From an uncultured Flammeovirgaceae bacterium (lineage in GTDB: Bacteria > Bacteroidota > Bacteroidia > Cytophagales > Cyclobacteriaceae), in assembly GCA_937138955.1 (NCBI GenBank), contig CAKZPJ010000057.1, positions 1 to 17,361 of the forward strand: DNA of 17,361 nucleotides, in the 5' to 3' direction. Below, one piece after another: positions 7,582 to 16,291 of the stretch; position 1 is the first letter of the stretch, and each line of letters begins with the position of its first letter. The notes below the pieces were generated by a model. It ran no database searches and had not been told where the DNA came from. It worked only from the letters and a program-made list of their open reading frames with translations. The translations under genes were made by a program, and so were the position numbers.

Positions 7582-8880
7582 TTACACCACCCGATGAGTT
7601 TTAACATAATCAGGGTCAATCGTGATGCCTAGACCCGAACCGGTAGGTACCTTGATTACTCCGTTTACGCTGGTAAACGGCTCTGCCTTACTGGTTATAG
7701 GTATCAGAGTACCATTAGCGTCTTTGGTCTGAAACATTTTGAATTCGTGAAATTCTGCCGTCGCGGGGCACACCGATACCATTTGCAGTAAGTACACATA
7801 ACCCAGTCCACCCGCTGAGATGTGCGGGGTGATTTGCAAACCGGCGGCTTCTACCATGCGGGCCACTTGCATCGTGCGAATCATCCCCCCAAAGTAAAAC
7901 AGGTCGGGTTGCAGAATCTGAAAAACTTCTTTCCCAATAAGATAGCGAAAGGCATGCATGCCAAACTCTTCTTCTCCTCCCGCCATGGGAATAGTGAGTG
8001 CTTCTTCTACCAGTTTCTGCTCTTCGTACCAATCCCAGGGTACCGGCTCTTCGTAGAAATAATAGTTGTACTCCTCTAAAATTTTACCGATACGAATCGC
8101 TTCTTCAACCGAGTACGATCCATTGCCATCGATCATCAGATTCATGTCGTCCCCGAACTTCTCTCGAGCCATTCGGATCAGCTTTTCGGTTCGGCCGGGT
8201 GCATTATCAATATCGCTAGCCAGGTTATCTCCTCTACCGGCGCGTAGTTTAATGGCTTTGGCCTCAGTTTTCAAATAATCCTGGTACATTAATTCTAAGG
8301 ATTCCTCCGGTTCCTTATTTCTAAACTCCCATAAATAATGCCCCAAGTAGATAGGTATCTCCGGGTTGCGTAGTGGTCCTAGCAACTGCCCTGCCGGCAG
8401 ATCAGCGATATTACCTAGCATATCCAGGATGGCAAATTCAATCACTGCAATTTGTACGTTGAGCGGGATACCTTGTCGCTTTACATTACGTTCGGCAGCG
8501 TTGAAAACCAGTAGATCCAGATCGCGCGCATCCTTGCCCAGAAAAAAACCTTTCAGATTGAGGTTAAACATAGGGTAACTCGACTGGGCGATGAATGGAT
8601 GACCAATTGCTAAGCCAACTGCTCCATCTTGGGAGTGAACTCGGCAAATAGTGTTATTCCTATCGCGCAATAATTCTAGAGTTTCAATGATAACCGGGCT
8701 AGAGAAAAGCTCTCGTAGGAGTACTGGTTTACTGCGCGCTGCATCCAACACCGAATAGTCCGTAGCAGGCTTCTTTGCGTCCGATTTTGGGGTAGACTTA
8801 CAGGACTGAAGGGAAAGCAGTGCCGAACTGCTTCCGGTTACAGCTGCGGCTTTTAAGAATTTTCTTCGGTTGGTCTTCAT
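7582..8880 (-). CDS. Exported enolase-superfamily (mandelate racemase/muconate lactonizing enzyme) protein
   Basis: This 432-residue protein begins with a twin-arginine signal (Arg5-Arg6 in NRRKFLK, then an Ala/Ser/Leu-rich stretch) ending in a lipobox-like LQSC with Cys27, suggesting a Tat-exported lipoprotein. The barrel domain carries a Lys208-x-Arg210 motif, probable Mg ligands Asp248 (MIDGNGS), Glu274 or Glu275 (YEEP) and Glu300 (AGGEEE), Asp323 in QPDLFYFGG, and His350 in TPHISAGG. The Asp/His pair matches the mandelate-racemase subgroup, which abstracts the proton alpha to a carboxylate in racemisation or dehydration. The substrate, plausibly a sugar acid or acyl-amino acid, cannot be named. 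It lies 109 bases downstream of sdhB on the same strand and is convergent with the FAD-oxidoreductase run. Export is odd for this mostly cytoplasmic family. Confidence 0.88.
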   Translation of the reverse strand: MKTNRRKFLKAAAVTGSSSALLSLQSCKSTPKSDAKKPATDYSVLDAARSKPVLLRELFSSPVIIETLELLRDRNNTICRVHSQDGAVGLAIGHPFIAQSSYPMFNLNLKGFFLGKDARDLDLLVFNAAERNVKRQGIPLNVQIAVIEFAILDMLGNIADLPAGQLLGPLRNPEIPIYLGHYLWEFRNKEPEESLELMYQDYLKTEAKAIKLRAGRGDNLASDIDNAPGRTEKLIRMAREKFGDDMNLMIDGNGSYSVEEAIRIGKILEEYNYYFYEEPVPWDWYEEQKLVEEALTIPMAGGEEEFGMHAFRYLIGKEVFQILQPDLFYFGGMIRTMQVARMVEAAGLQITPHISAGGLGYVYLLQMVSVCPATAEFHEFKMFQTKDANGTLIPITSKAEPFTSVNGVIKVPTGSGLGITIDPDYVKTHRVV

Positions 8881-8989
8881 CGTTCTAAAGTAGGTTGCTC
8901 AAGCGTACGGTGAACAATGTAAGAAACTTTAGGGTATTTGGAAGGCTCTTTTCTAACGGTGAGATTTACAAAAAACCGTTTAGTGATTG

Positions 8990-9733
8990 TCAGCCAAAAA
9001 TAGACGCTCGGATAACCCGATTGTTCATCTCCGCAATATTGGTAATAGAAATCGCCTCGGGGCACTCCACTTCACAGGCTCCGGTAAACGTGCAGTGACC
9101 AAATCCCTCCTCCTGCATTTGTTCCGTCATCGCCAAGACACGCTGATGCTGCTCGGGCTTGCCTTGTGGTAGGGAGTTTAAGTGATTGATCTTAGCCGAA
9201 GTGAACAAGGCGGCCGACGAGTTCTTACAAGTTGCCACACAGGCTCCGCAGCCGATACAGGCGGCCACATCCATTGCCTTGTCAGCAATCTCTTTTCCAA
9301 TAGGCACCGCATTAGCTTCGGGAGCCGTACCGGTTTTAGCACTGATGTAACCACCTTGCTCGATAATCCTATCAAAGGCCGAGCGGTCGACCACCAAGTC
9401 CTTAACCACCGGAAAACTATCCGCCCGCCAAGGTTCTATTACAATAGTTTCTCCGTCTTTAAAACTACGCATATGTAATTGGCAGGTAGTCATATTGTCG
9501 TGAGGACCGTGGGCTCGGCCGTTAATAAATACTCCGCACTGACCACAGATACCTTCTCGGCAATCGTACTCAAAGGCAATCACTTTTTCGTTCTTTAGCA
9601 CCAGCATTTCATTTAAGTGATCTAGGGCCTCAAGAAAAGACATATCTTCTGTAAGCCCATCTACTTCATAGTCTTTCAGTTGTCCCTTATCATTCGGACT
9701 TTCTTGTCGCCATATTCGGAATGTGACTTTCAT
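8990..9733 (-). CDS. sdhB: Succinate dehydrogenase/fumarate reductase iron-sulfur subunit
   Basis: The 247-residue subunit carries electrons from the flavoprotein to the membrane quinone site. A plant-type ferredoxin domain (about 1-105) holds the [2Fe-2S] ligands Cys58, Cys63, Cys66 and Cys84 (CREGICGQC). The C-terminal helical domain holds the [4Fe-4S] and [3Fe-4S] cysteines in CIGCGACVATC (Cys159, 162, 165, 169), Cys214 and CEVEC (Cys220, Cys224). Length and motif order are normal for the family. It is the last gene of sdhCAB, 6 bases after sdhA, as in other organisms with a single cytochrome b subunit. It could work as fumarate reductase (frdB); direction cannot be decided from sequence. 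The ATG reads from 9733. Confidence 0.97.
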   Translation of the reverse strand: MKVTFRIWRQESPNDKGQLKDYEVDGLTEDMSFLEALDHLNEMLVLKNEKVIAFEYDCREGICGQCGVFINGRAHGPHDNMTTCQLHMRSFKDGETIVIEPWRADSFPVVKDLVVDRSAFDRIIEQGGYISAKTGTAPEANAVPIGKEIADKAMDVAACIGCGACVATCKNSSAALFTSAKINHLNSLPQGKPEQHQRVLAMTEQMQEEGFGHCTFTGACEVECPEAISITNIAEMNNRVIRASIFG

Positions 9734-9739
9734 AGTTGT

Positions 9740-11653
9740 CTATTTATAGCTTCGTACCGTTGGTTCAATAAATTCAAAATCCAGAGCCTCTTCGTGATGC
9801 TTAAACTGGTCTTGGCTATACTCCCAAGCCGAAACATAAGAGTACACATCATCTACCCGAATGGCTTCACCGTCTGGAGTCTGAAATTCTTCCCGGAAGT
9901 GCGCGCCACAAGATTCTTCTCGGTTCAGCGCATCAGTGCACATCAGTAATCCCAGTTCAATAAAATCGGCGAGCCGAAGAGCTTTTTCTAGTTCGGTGTT
10001 CATTTCCTTATCATGACCAGTTACTTTTACATCGCTCCAGAAATTGGCTTTGATCTGAGTGATCTGCTCAATAGCTCGCTCTAGTCCGGCTTCATTGCGG
10101 CTCATTGCACATTCTTGCCACATAATTTTGCCCAGCTCCCGGTGGAAGTGATCCACTGTTTTAGTACCGTTCACCGCCAAAAGCCGATCAATATTTTCCT
10201 GCACCTCTTGTTCCACCTTCGCAAATTCCGGGTGATCCGTTGTTTCGTGCTCCTCTTTCAGGGCTTTGGCTAAGTAGTTATTAATAGTATTGGGCAGAAT
10301 GAAGTAGCCGTCTACGCTGGCTTGCAACAAGGAATTAGCTCCCAGACGGTTAGCTCCATGATCCGAAAAGTTACACTCCCCGACCGCGTACAATCCAGGC
10401 ACGGTGGTCATCAACTCGTAGTCTACCCATAAACCACCCATCGAGAAATGAGCGGCCGGTGATATCTGCATCGGCTCATGATAAGCATCAATCCCAGTGA
10501 TCTTTTTGTACATTGTAAACAAATTACCGTAGCGATCTTGAATCGTATCCAGTCCAAATTGCTGGATAGCGTGCTTAAAATCCAGGTACACAGCATTCTT
10601 CAGTCGGCCCACGCCGTGCCCCGCATCAATGCGCTCCTTGGCTGCTCGAGAGGCAATATCGCGGGGAGCTAGGTTCCCAAAACTGGGGTAGCGACGTTCC
10701 AGGTAATAATCTCGTTCCTCTTCGGGAATATCATTAGCTTTCCGGTTATCGTCTTTATTCTCAGGCACCCAAATGCGGCCATCGTTACGCAACGATTCTG
10801 ACATCAAAGTCAATTTAGACTGGGCTTCACTGGACTGCGGGAGAGCCGTAGGGTGTATCTGAGTGAAACTGGGCGAAGCGAAGTAAGCTCCTCGCTTATG
10901 CGCTTTCCAAATCGCGCTTCCGTTGCAACCAATCGCCAAAGTAGATAGCCGGAATACCCGAGAGTATCCCCCAGTAGCCAGTACCACGGCATCGGCGGCA
11001 AATCGCTTGAGTTCGCCACTCTTCAGGTCGCGAGCGATGATACCCTTAGCTTTACCATCAATTACCACCAAATCCAGCATCTCGTGCCGAGTGAACATCG
11101 TTACTTTCTTCGCTCGGATCATTTTGTAAAGCTGAGAGTAGGCTGCGAGTAGCAACTGCTGACCGGTTTGTCCGCGAGCGTAGAAGGTGCGCTGTACCTG
11201 CACTCCACCGAAGCTACGGTTCACCAGCACTCCGCCGTACTCCCGAGCAAAAGGCACGCCCTGCTGGGTGAAGTGGTCAATCAAAGGAGCGGATAGTTCA
11301 GCCAATCGATAAACATTTGCTTCTCGAGAGCGAAAGTCGCCCCCCTTCAGCGTATCGTAAAACATGCGCCATACACTGTCGCCATCGTGCTGGTAATTCT
11401 TGGCAGCATTTACTCCCCCCTGCGCCGCCACCGAATGTGCACGTCGCGCTGAGTCTTGATAGCAGAAGCATTGTACCTCGTAGCCAAGTTCAGCCAACGT
11501 AGAAGCCGCCCCAGCCCCCGATAGCCCCGAACCCACTACGATCACTTTTAATTTTTTCTTGTTGGCCGGATTAATCAGACTACTCTTCGCTTGGTAGTTT
11601 CGCCACTTATCCTCTAGTTTCCCCTCGGGAATCTTTGCATTCATCTTAGTCAT
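9740..11653 (-). CDS. sdhA: Succinate dehydrogenase/fumarate reductase flavoprotein subunit
   Basis: This 637-residue catalytic subunit oxidises succinate to fumarate, or the reverse, at the inner face of the membrane. [12 protein letters not shown] (39-50) is the FAD Rossmann motif. His73 in AHSVAAQGG is the expected covalent flavin attachment residue. QIHPTALP (265-272), APRDIASR with probable catalytic Arg331, [10 protein letters not shown] with His402, and [18 protein letters not shown] (425-442) are all present. The C-terminus contains the REEFQTPDG segment and a flavoprotein helical domain. The length fits the longer menaquinone-linked branch found in Bacteroidota. Gaps of 6 bases on each side place it in a sdhC-sdhA-sdhB operon. 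Met4 is an alternative start. Confidence 0.97.
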   Translation of the reverse strand: MTKMNAKIPEGKLEDKWRNYQAKSSLINPANKKKLKVIVVGSGLSGAGAASTLAELGYEVQCFCYQDSARRAHSVAAQGGVNAAKNYQHDGDSVWRMFYDTLKGGDFRSREANVYRLAELSAPLIDHFTQQGVPFAREYGGVLVNRSFGGVQVQRTFYARGQTGQQLLLAAYSQLYKMIRAKKVTMFTRHEMLDLVVIDGKAKGIIARDLKSGELKRFAADAVVLATGGYSRVFRLSTLAIGCNGSAIWKAHKRGAYFASPSFTQIHPTALPQSSEAQSKLTLMSESLRNDGRIWVPENKDDNRKANDIPEEERDYYLERRYPSFGNLAPRDIASRAAKERIDAGHGVGRLKNAVYLDFKHAIQQFGLDTIQDRYGNLFTMYKKITGIDAYHEPMQISPAAHFSMGGLWVDYELMTTVPGLYAVGECNFSDHGANRLGANSLLQASVDGYFILPNTINNYLAKALKEEHETTDHPEFAKVEQEVQENIDRLLAVNGTKTVDHFHRELGKIMWQECAMSRNEAGLERAIEQITQIKANFWSDVKVTGHDKEMNTELEKALRLADFIELGLLMCTDALNREESCGAHFREEFQTPDGEAIRVDDVYSYVSAWEYSQDQFKHHEEALDFEFIEPTVRSYK

Positions 11654-11659
11654 AGCCCT

Positions 11660-12403
11660 TTATTTGAAGTACACGATTACTGGAATGATTCCAAACCCAA
11701 TAGAGATAATCGCCGCGTAGACTAACGAAACGTTTGTTAACACCCGTAATCCTTTGCGGTGATAGAAACCAAGTGTCTTAAAAGCACTTTTAAGTCCATG
11801 ATTGAGGTGTAAACCTAATGGAACCATCAGTATGGTGTAGAATAAAACGTAGTAGATATTCTGAAATAAACTGTAGGTGACTTCGTACACATCTACGTTA
11901 CCAGCTACATCAATACCTACACTCTCCCCTAAGCCTAATTTAACTTTTGCCCAAAAGTTAGCCAGATGAATGACAATAAACAGCAAAATAAAAATACCAA
12001 TCAGACCCATATTTTGGGAAGTCCAGGTACTGTTTTCCTGATTGTGATTTACGACGTACTTATTCGGTTTAGCTTTACGATTTTTAAAGGTGACTATGGC
12101 AGCGTAAATTATATGAAAGATGATAGAAGCGTACAAAGCGTAAGCGACAATTTTAATTAGCGGGCTTTCCCGAAGGGTGGTAGAGTACGCATTGTACATC
12201 TCACGAGCCATTTCTTCTGGCAGTAGCAAAATAGCGTTGGCTGATAGATGCACTACTAGAAACATGCACAAAAATAATCCGGTGGCAGCGATAATTCCTT
12301 TTCTCAGAAACATGCTAAGCTTAGGTTGATAATATTTACAAACTTCGTTATAGTATTTTCCTGCTGTCATCTCAATGTTCCACAGCAAGAAGAGGCTCGT
12401 CAA
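11660..12403 (-). CDS. sdhC: Succinate dehydrogenase cytochrome b subunit (b558 type)
   Basis: The protein is a five-helix integral membrane dihaem cytochrome b anchoring SdhAB and reducing or oxidising menaquinone. Hydrophobic helices lie at about residues 35-60, 84-106, 132-153, 178-200 and 222-245. Candidate haem-ligand histidines within helices are His52, His97, His146 and His199, with His202 nearby. A single five-helix subunit replaces the SdhC/SdhD pair of E. coli, matching the B. subtilis/Wolinella/Bacteroides arrangement. It is the first gene of sdhCAB. The start is uncertain: the 247-residue form begins at 12403, but Met12 (12370) or Met31 (12313) would also preserve all helices. Upstream it is divergent from a sigma-54 response regulator. 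Confidence 0.93.
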   Translation of the reverse strand: MTSLFLLWNIEMTAGKYYNEVCKYYQPKLSMFLRKGIIAATGLFLCMFLVVHLSANAILLLPEEMAREMYNAYSTTLRESPLIKIVAYALYASIIFHIIYAAIVTFKNRKAKPNKYVVNHNQENSTWTSQNMGLIGIFILLFIVIHLANFWAKVKLGLGESVGIDVAGNVDVYEVTYSLFQNIYYVLFYTILMVPLGLHLNHGLKSAFKTLGFYHRKGLRVLTNVSLVYAAIISIGFGIIPVIVYFK

Positions 12404-12655
12404 TTTAGGGCAACAGCATTACTATAAATTACTTGTCCCCTACGGAGTGGCAATACTGCCTAATTTATTTTACAATACACTGACATTTGTCACCAAAGTA
12501 AAGAACTTTCGTTAATCTTCGCTCTAAAAGAGCCTATCACCAATTGGACTACTTGAACATATACTCTATGCTAGGACGGATTATTATACAGAATTCTTAA
12601 AATAGAATACTGAACAAATTTGTGCCAAAATGAAACAACGCTTACCTTGGTTAGC
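12404..12655. promoter_or_regulatory. Divergent intergenic region between sdhC and the response regulator
   Basis: This 252-base AT-rich stretch separates two divergently transcribed genes and must hold both promoters. No convincing -33 TTTG/-7 TAnnTTTG pair (the known Bacteroidota primary promoter) was found; TTACTTTG on the - strand around 12493-12500 is one mismatch from the -7 consensus but lacks a partner. No sigma-54 GG-N10-GC element was found. A short inverted repeat (12521-12533) and a perfect 10-base palindrome ACAAATTTGT (12614-12623) are the only symmetric elements. Assignment as a promoter region rests on gene layout. Confidence 0.45.
12521..12533. repeat. Short inverted repeat in the sdhC/regulator gap
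   Basis: GCTCT-AAA-AGAGC forms two perfect 5-base arms around a 3-base centre between divergent genes. It could be an operator half-site pair or chance; there is no U tract to make it a terminator. Confidence 0.3.
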
Positions 12656-14038
12656 ATGGAAAAGCAAGAGGGTAATATTTTAATTGTAGATGATGACCAA
12701 GCGGTGCTCTACACGGCCAAACTCATCTTGAAGCAGTATTTCACCCACGTGCAAACCGAAGCTTCTCCTTCGCAAATTGCCAATCATTTGCAAAAGCAAG
12801 CCTACGATGTATTGGTACTGGACATGAATTTCGCCCAAGGAAAAACCAGCGGAAGAGAAGGGCTATTTTGGATTAAGCACGTGCGAGAGCTTGATCCTAA
12901 AGTTCAAATTGTGGTCACTACTGCCTACGGCGATATTGAGTTAGCGGTAACTGCCATGAAGGAAGGCGCGGTAGACTTTTTAACCAAACCCTGGGAAAAA
13001 GAAAAACTGGTAGCTACCGTAGCCTCGGTATGCCAATTGAGCCAATCTAAAGGTGAGGTAGAAAAGCTAAAACACCAGCAGCAAACGCTCAGCCATGACT
13101 TGGATAGTACCTTCTCCGAAGTCATTAGTGAAAGCCCGTCAATGCAGTCGGTATTTGACACCATCCAGAAAGTAGCTCAAACCGATGCCAATGTGCTGGT
13201 ATTGGGTGAGAACGGAACCGGAAAAGAGCTGGTCGCCCGAGCAATTCACCGAGCTTCATTGCGAAACAAGCAGCCCTTTATAAAGGTAGATTTAGGCACC
13301 ATTAGTGAGACGTTGTTTGAATCGGAACTCTTCGGCCACAGTAAAGGAGCTTTTACTGGAGCGGTAGATAGCCGGGTGGGTCGCTTTGAAGTAGCTTCGG
13401 GGGGCACGTTATTTTTGGATGAGATTGGTAACCTTTCTCCGGCATTACAGGCCAAGCTATTAACTGCTATTCAAAGCAAACAAGTAATTCGGGTAGGAAC
13501 TAACCAACTTATTCCGGTAGATATACGCTTAATTAGTGCTACTAACCAACCGATTAATGAGTTGAGCGAAGGCAGCCAATCGCAGTTTCGACAAGATTTA
13601 TTGTACCGGATTAATACGGTAGAAATCAATATCCCCCCGCTTCGTGAACGTTCAGAAGATATTCCTCTGTTGGTGAATTACTATTTGCGGTTATACGGCA
13701 GAAAGTACCAAAAGCAGCTCGATTTTATTCATCCAGCCGTTGCCACCTCCTTACAAAGCTACGCTTGGCCGGGTAACGTTCGGGAGTTGCAACACGCGGT
13801 TGAGCGAGCGGTGATTATGAGTGATAGCTCTAAACTAGAAGCTTCCGATTTTTTGGTTAATCCGCAACGACAGAAAAATAATAGCTCTAAAACTGAATCA
13901 CTTAACATAAATGATGTAGAGAAACGAGCCATCCAAACAGCTATTCGAAAGCACCAGGGCAACCTTAGTAAAGCTGCCTCTGAACTTAATTTGGGTCGTA
14001 GTACATTGTACCGGAAGATGAAGAAATACGGGGTTTAG
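12656..14038 (+). CDS. Sigma-54-dependent response regulator, NtrC family
   Basis: The chosen ATG gives 460 residues. The frame extends upstream to a TTG at 12620, but the added 12 residues precede the normal receiver start, so ATG 12656 is preferred. The receiver domain (1-125) has the acidic cluster Asp12-Asp14, phospho-acceptor Asp56 (VLVLDMNF), Thr89 and Lys111 (FLTKPW). The AAA+ domain (about 155-395) has Walker A GENGTGKE (184-191), the sigma-54 contact loop GAFTGA (231-236), Walker B TLFLDEIG (251-258) and a FRQDLLYRIN sensor region. A Fis-type helix-turn-helix occupies about 418-460. It should activate sigma-54 promoters after phosphorylation. The likely partner kinase starts at 16924, beyond three opposite-strand genes. 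The target genes are unknown. Confidence 0.95.
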   Translation: MEKQEGNILIVDDDQAVLYTAKLILKQYFTHVQTEASPSQIANHLQKQAYDVLVLDMNFAQGKTSGREGLFWIKHVRELDPKVQIVVTTAYGDIELAVTAMKEGAVDFLTKPWEKEKLVATVASVCQLSQSKGEVEKLKHQQQTLSHDLDSTFSEVISESPSMQSVFDTIQKVAQTDANVLVLGENGTGKELVARAIHRASLRNKQPFIKVDLGTISETLFESELFGHSKGAFTGAVDSRVGRFEVASGGTLFLDEIGNLSPALQAKLLTAIQSKQVIRVGTNQLIPVDIRLISATNQPINELSEGSQSQFRQDLLYRINTVEINIPPLRERSEDIPLLVNYYLRLYGRKYQKQLDFIHPAVATSLQSYAWPGNVRELQHAVERAVIMSDSSKLEASDFLVNPQRQKNNSSKTESLNINDVEKRAIQTAIRKHQGNLSKAASELNLGRSTLYRKMKKYGV

Positions 14039-14190
14039 TAAGTTAGATTTTGGGGGTTAGATGATGGGTTTTGGTGTACTTGTGTGGAGTATTTTTGTGC
14101 TATTATGTTAGAGTACTTAGGTATTATAGTAGATGATATTGGTTGTAATCATATAACTCTCTACTATCCATTAATGCAGTTTTTTTGCTT

Positions 14191-14223
14191 CCCCCCTTTT
14201 GCAAAGGAGGTTAGGGGGATTTT
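14191..14223. repeat. C-rich dispersed-type repeat, copy 1
   Basis: A run of six C is followed by a CCTTT-TGC-AAAGG hairpin, then GGTTAGGGGGATT. Its reverse complement matches copy 2 over about 31 bases, with the AATCCCCCTA edge identical. Such C5/G5 hairpin repeats resemble dispersed intergenic elements in Bacteroidota and cyanobacteria. It may also act as a transcription barrier between convergent genes. Confidence 0.65.
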
Positions 14224-14309
14224 TACGCCGATTTTGATGGCGCATAATTTACCATTTCTAGCATATACTTTACTTTCATAAACTGAGGTATTGGGTACGA
14301 AATAGCAAT

Positions 14310-14340
14310 AATCCCCCTAGCCCCCTTCACCATGGGGGAG
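14310..14340. repeat. C-rich dispersed-type repeat, copy 2 (inverted relative to copy 1)
   Basis: The copy begins AATCCCCCTAG and contains a CCCCC-TTCACCAT-GGGGG hairpin. It is in inverted orientation to copy 1, 86 bases away, so the pair brackets a short AT-rich core in the manner of terminal inverted repeats. Confidence 0.65.
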
Positions 14341-14430
14341 AGTATACTTGAGGATTTTATTGCTTACAGTATTACTGTAGATAGATGTAGAGTTTCATCC
14401 GAAATTATACAGGCAGAGATTTATCATTTT

Positions 14431-15369
14431 TCACCCAACAATCCCAATATGAGCAATGGCATCTCCTTGATGAAGAATGGGATCATTGTTCAAACCAATT
14501 ATAAAGCCAGTAGCCGGAGATTTGATGGGTTCTTTGAAATCCCCGAAAGGATCAGTCATGTATCCTATCAGTTGTTTCTTTTTTACTTCAGCACCGTTGA
14601 TCACCGCACACTGAAACATGCCGGATGACCGGGCGCGTACCCAGGAGGAACGGTTAACTAGTTGATTGTTATAGGTTGGCTCCGGGGCTTCGGCATCGGT
14701 GATTCCCAGATGTTTCATTACCCGAATAGCTCCGTTGACCCCCTGCTGAATGGCAAACTCATCAAAGCGCGACGACTCGCCCCCTTCGTAGACCAAAATT
14801 CTTTTGCCCCGCTTCGCTGCGGTTTGTCGCAAAGACTTAGGACGATACGTAGAATGCAATGTAAATGGAGCGCAGAATGCCTGGGCTAACCCTTGGTTCG
14901 TATCATCATTCATCATGCAGCGAATCTGCGGAAAGTTACTACGGTCGGCTCCACCGGTATGGAAGTCTAGTCCCACATCAATCTTAGGCAGAATGTCTTG
15001 CGTTAGATAATACGCTACTCGGGAGGCCAGCGATCCGTTTTTATTACCCGGAAAAGACCGATTTACATCCTTACCGTCGGGCACATAGCGAGAGAAATTG
15101 ATAAAACCGTAAATATTAATAATCGGAATGCAGATGATGGTACCTACGGTTGGTTGGTTCAGCCCTTGCTCAACAATGCGCCGAACAATCTCTACTCCGT
15201 TTATTTCGTCGCCGTGTAATCCACCCATTAACAGTAGTACCGGCCCCGGTTCTTTCGCCCGGGCTACCGTAATATAAATGTCGATGGGAGACCGAGATGG
15301 TAGGCGAGAAATATTTACCTCCACCTTCTGGGTTACTCCGCGAGGGATGTCTACTCCGTTAAAAATCAT
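14431..15369 (-). CDS. Succinylglutamate desuccinylase/aspartoacylase-family zinc hydrolase
   Basis: This 312-residue protein is of the AstE/AspA (M14-like carboxypeptidase fold) family. Zinc ligands are His52 and Glu55 in GGLHGDE and His137 in DFHTGG; DVNRSFPG (101-108) carries substrate-binding Arg104, and YEGGES (194-199) supplies the likely catalytic glutamate. A C-terminal beta-barrel (about 225-312) resembles the lipoyl/biotinyl-like domain of these enzymes. Family members remove acyl groups from N-acyl amino acids or related amides. There is no signal peptide, so it is cytoplasmic. It lies 13 bases downstream of rimK and is probably co-transcribed with rimB-rimK. The context suggests it cleaves an acidic amino-acid amide or peptide-like product linked to the RimK ligase, but this is inference. 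Confidence 0.93.
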   Translation of the reverse strand: MIFNGVDIPRGVTQKVEVNISRLPSRSPIDIYITVARAKEPGPVLLLMGGLHGDEINGVEIVRRIVEQGLNQPTVGTIICIPIINIYGFINFSRYVPDGKDVNRSFPGNKNGSLASRVAYYLTQDILPKIDVGLDFHTGGADRSNFPQIRCMMNDDTNQGLAQAFCAPFTLHSTYRPKSLRQTAAKRGKRILVYEGGESSRFDEFAIQQGVNGAIRVMKHLGITDAEAPEPTYNNQLVNRSSWVRARSSGMFQCAVINGAEVKKKQLIGYMTDPFGDFKEPIKSPATGFIIGLNNDPILHQGDAIAHIGIVG

Positions 15370-15382
15370 ATTTACAACCAGC

Positions 15383-16291
15383 CTAAGCCTTTACCTTATC
15401 TTTGGGAAGCCTCTTTTTAGACGCAGTTTGCTCAATATATTCAATGATTTTTCCGGCCACATCTACTTCGGTAGCATTCTCAATACCTTCCAGTCCGGGC
15501 GATGAGTTAACTTCCAGCACCATGGGTCCTCGTTTAGATTGGAGCATGTCAACTCCAGCAATAGCTAATCCCATGCATTTAGCCGCTTTCAGGGCGGTTT
15601 CCCGTTCAGCTCGACTAAGTTTTATTACGTTAGCTTGTCCGCCCCGATGAAGATTAGACCGAAACTCTCCTTCTTTGCCTTGCCGTTTCATTGCTCCCAC
15701 TATTTTTCCGTCGACGATAAATGCTCGAAGATCAGCTCCCCCTGCTTCTTCAATAAATTCTTGCAGTATCACTCGGGTATTCAAGCTTTCAAAAGCTTCT
15801 ACTACTGACGTAGCTGCTTTATCGGTTTCAGCTAGTACTACTCCTAATCCCTGGGTACCCTCCAGCAGTTTGATTACTACCGGCGCATGCCCAATGTGTT
15901 TGAGTACTTTATTCTCTTGTTTGCTGTAGTTGGTAAAAGCCGTTTTGGGAATTCCAATTCCCGATCGCGACAAAATCTGTAAGCTGCGCAGTTTATCCCG
16001 CGAACGAGTAATCGCCAGTGAATCTACTGCGCTAAATACCTTCATCATTTCAAACTGTCGAACAACCGCCGTACCGTAAAATGTAACCGAAGCTCCAATC
16101 CGAGGGATAACAGCGTTAATATCACTTAGGGTTTTCCCATCGTAAAAGATAGATGGCCCCTTATCATCCATAATAATATCACACTTTAAGTGATCTATCA
16201 CTTGCGCTTCGTGACCACGCTGCTTTATCGCTTCTACCAAACGCCGGGTAGAATACAGTTTGGAGTTTCGAGATAATACGGCAATCTTCAT
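15383..16291 (-). CDS. rimK: RimK-type ATP-grasp L-glutamate ligase
   Basis: The 302-residue protein matches the length and motifs of E. coli RimK (about 300 aa), which adds glutamates to the C-terminus of ribosomal protein S6. Visible shared segments are MKIAVLSR at the start, [27 protein letters not shown], the [12 protein letters not shown] segment, [16 protein letters not shown] (nucleotide-binding loop), [10 protein letters not shown], and [14 protein letters not shown] with Mg-binding Glu and Asn. All key ATP-grasp elements are present. Its ATG overlaps the rimB stop by four bases (ATGA), suggesting translational coupling. A C-terminal basic tail ends the protein. The substrate could be S6 or a small acceptor; the neighbouring aspartoacylase-like gene leaves both options open. 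Confidence 0.95.
   Translation of the reverse strand: MKIAVLSRNSKLYSTRRLVEAIKQRGHEAQVIDHLKCDIIMDDKGPSIFYDGKTLSDINAVIPRIGASVTFYGTAVVRQFEMMKVFSAVDSLAITRSRDKLRSLQILSRSGIGIPKTAFTNYSKQENKVLKHIGHAPVVIKLLEGTQGLGVVLAETDKAATSVVEAFESLNTRVILQEFIEEAGGADLRAFIVDGKIVGAMKRQGKEGEFRSNLHRGGQANVIKLSRAERETALKAAKCMGLAIAGVDMLQSKRGPMVLEVNSSPGLEGIENATEVDVAGKIIEYIEQTASKKRLPKDKVKA

Larger units (their letters stand above)
14191..14340. mobile_element. Possible MITE-like unit bounded by inverted C-rich repeats
   Basis: Two diverged C-rich copies in opposite orientation enclose 86 bases without a gene, giving a 150-base unit. No transposase and no clear target-site duplication were seen at its edges. It could instead be two independent hairpin repeats or a bidirectional terminator, so this is a tentative call. 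Confidence 0.3.
14039..14430. other. 392-base convergent gap with paired C-rich repeats
   Basis: This gap separates the 3' ends of the response regulator (+) and the aspartoacylase-like gene (-). It is AT-rich except for two inverted copies of a C-rich hairpin motif (14191-14223 and 14310-14340). Short open frames in both directions have no start context, no recognisable domain, and run through the repeats, so none is called. No other structure was seen outside the repeat pair. Confidence 0.6.

Noticed and set aside
7822..8578. Several 70-85 aa + strand frames opposite the enolase-like gene
   Set aside because: They overlap each other in different frames and are antisense shadows of a well-supported gene.
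8954..8982. AACGGT/ACCGTT inverted repeat between sdhB and the enolase-like gene as a terminator
   Set aside because: The stem is about 6 bases with a loop of about 16 bases and no U-rich tail directly after it on the - strand.
8995..9002. TATTTTTG on the - strand, matching the Bacteroidota -7 motif, upstream of the enolase-like gene
   Set aside because: It lies in the last codons of sdhB, and no TTTG is found near -33, so the match is too weak to call.
12448..12460. TGGCAATACTGCC as a sigma-54 promoter
   Set aside because: The GG to GC spacing is 7 bases rather than the required 10.
12620..12655. TTG upstream start extending the response regulator by 12 residues
   Set aside because: The receiver domain normally begins within a few residues of the Ile-Leu-Ile-Val-Asp strand, and ATG 12656 fits this better.
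12630..12683. 17-codon ATG frame overlapping the regulator start
   Set aside because: It ends inside the regulator in another frame and has no supporting signal; it is probably chance.
14084..14628. Small + strand frames in the gap after the response regulator
   Set aside because: They run through the C-rich repeats or into the antisense of the hydrolase gene, with no domain or translation signal.
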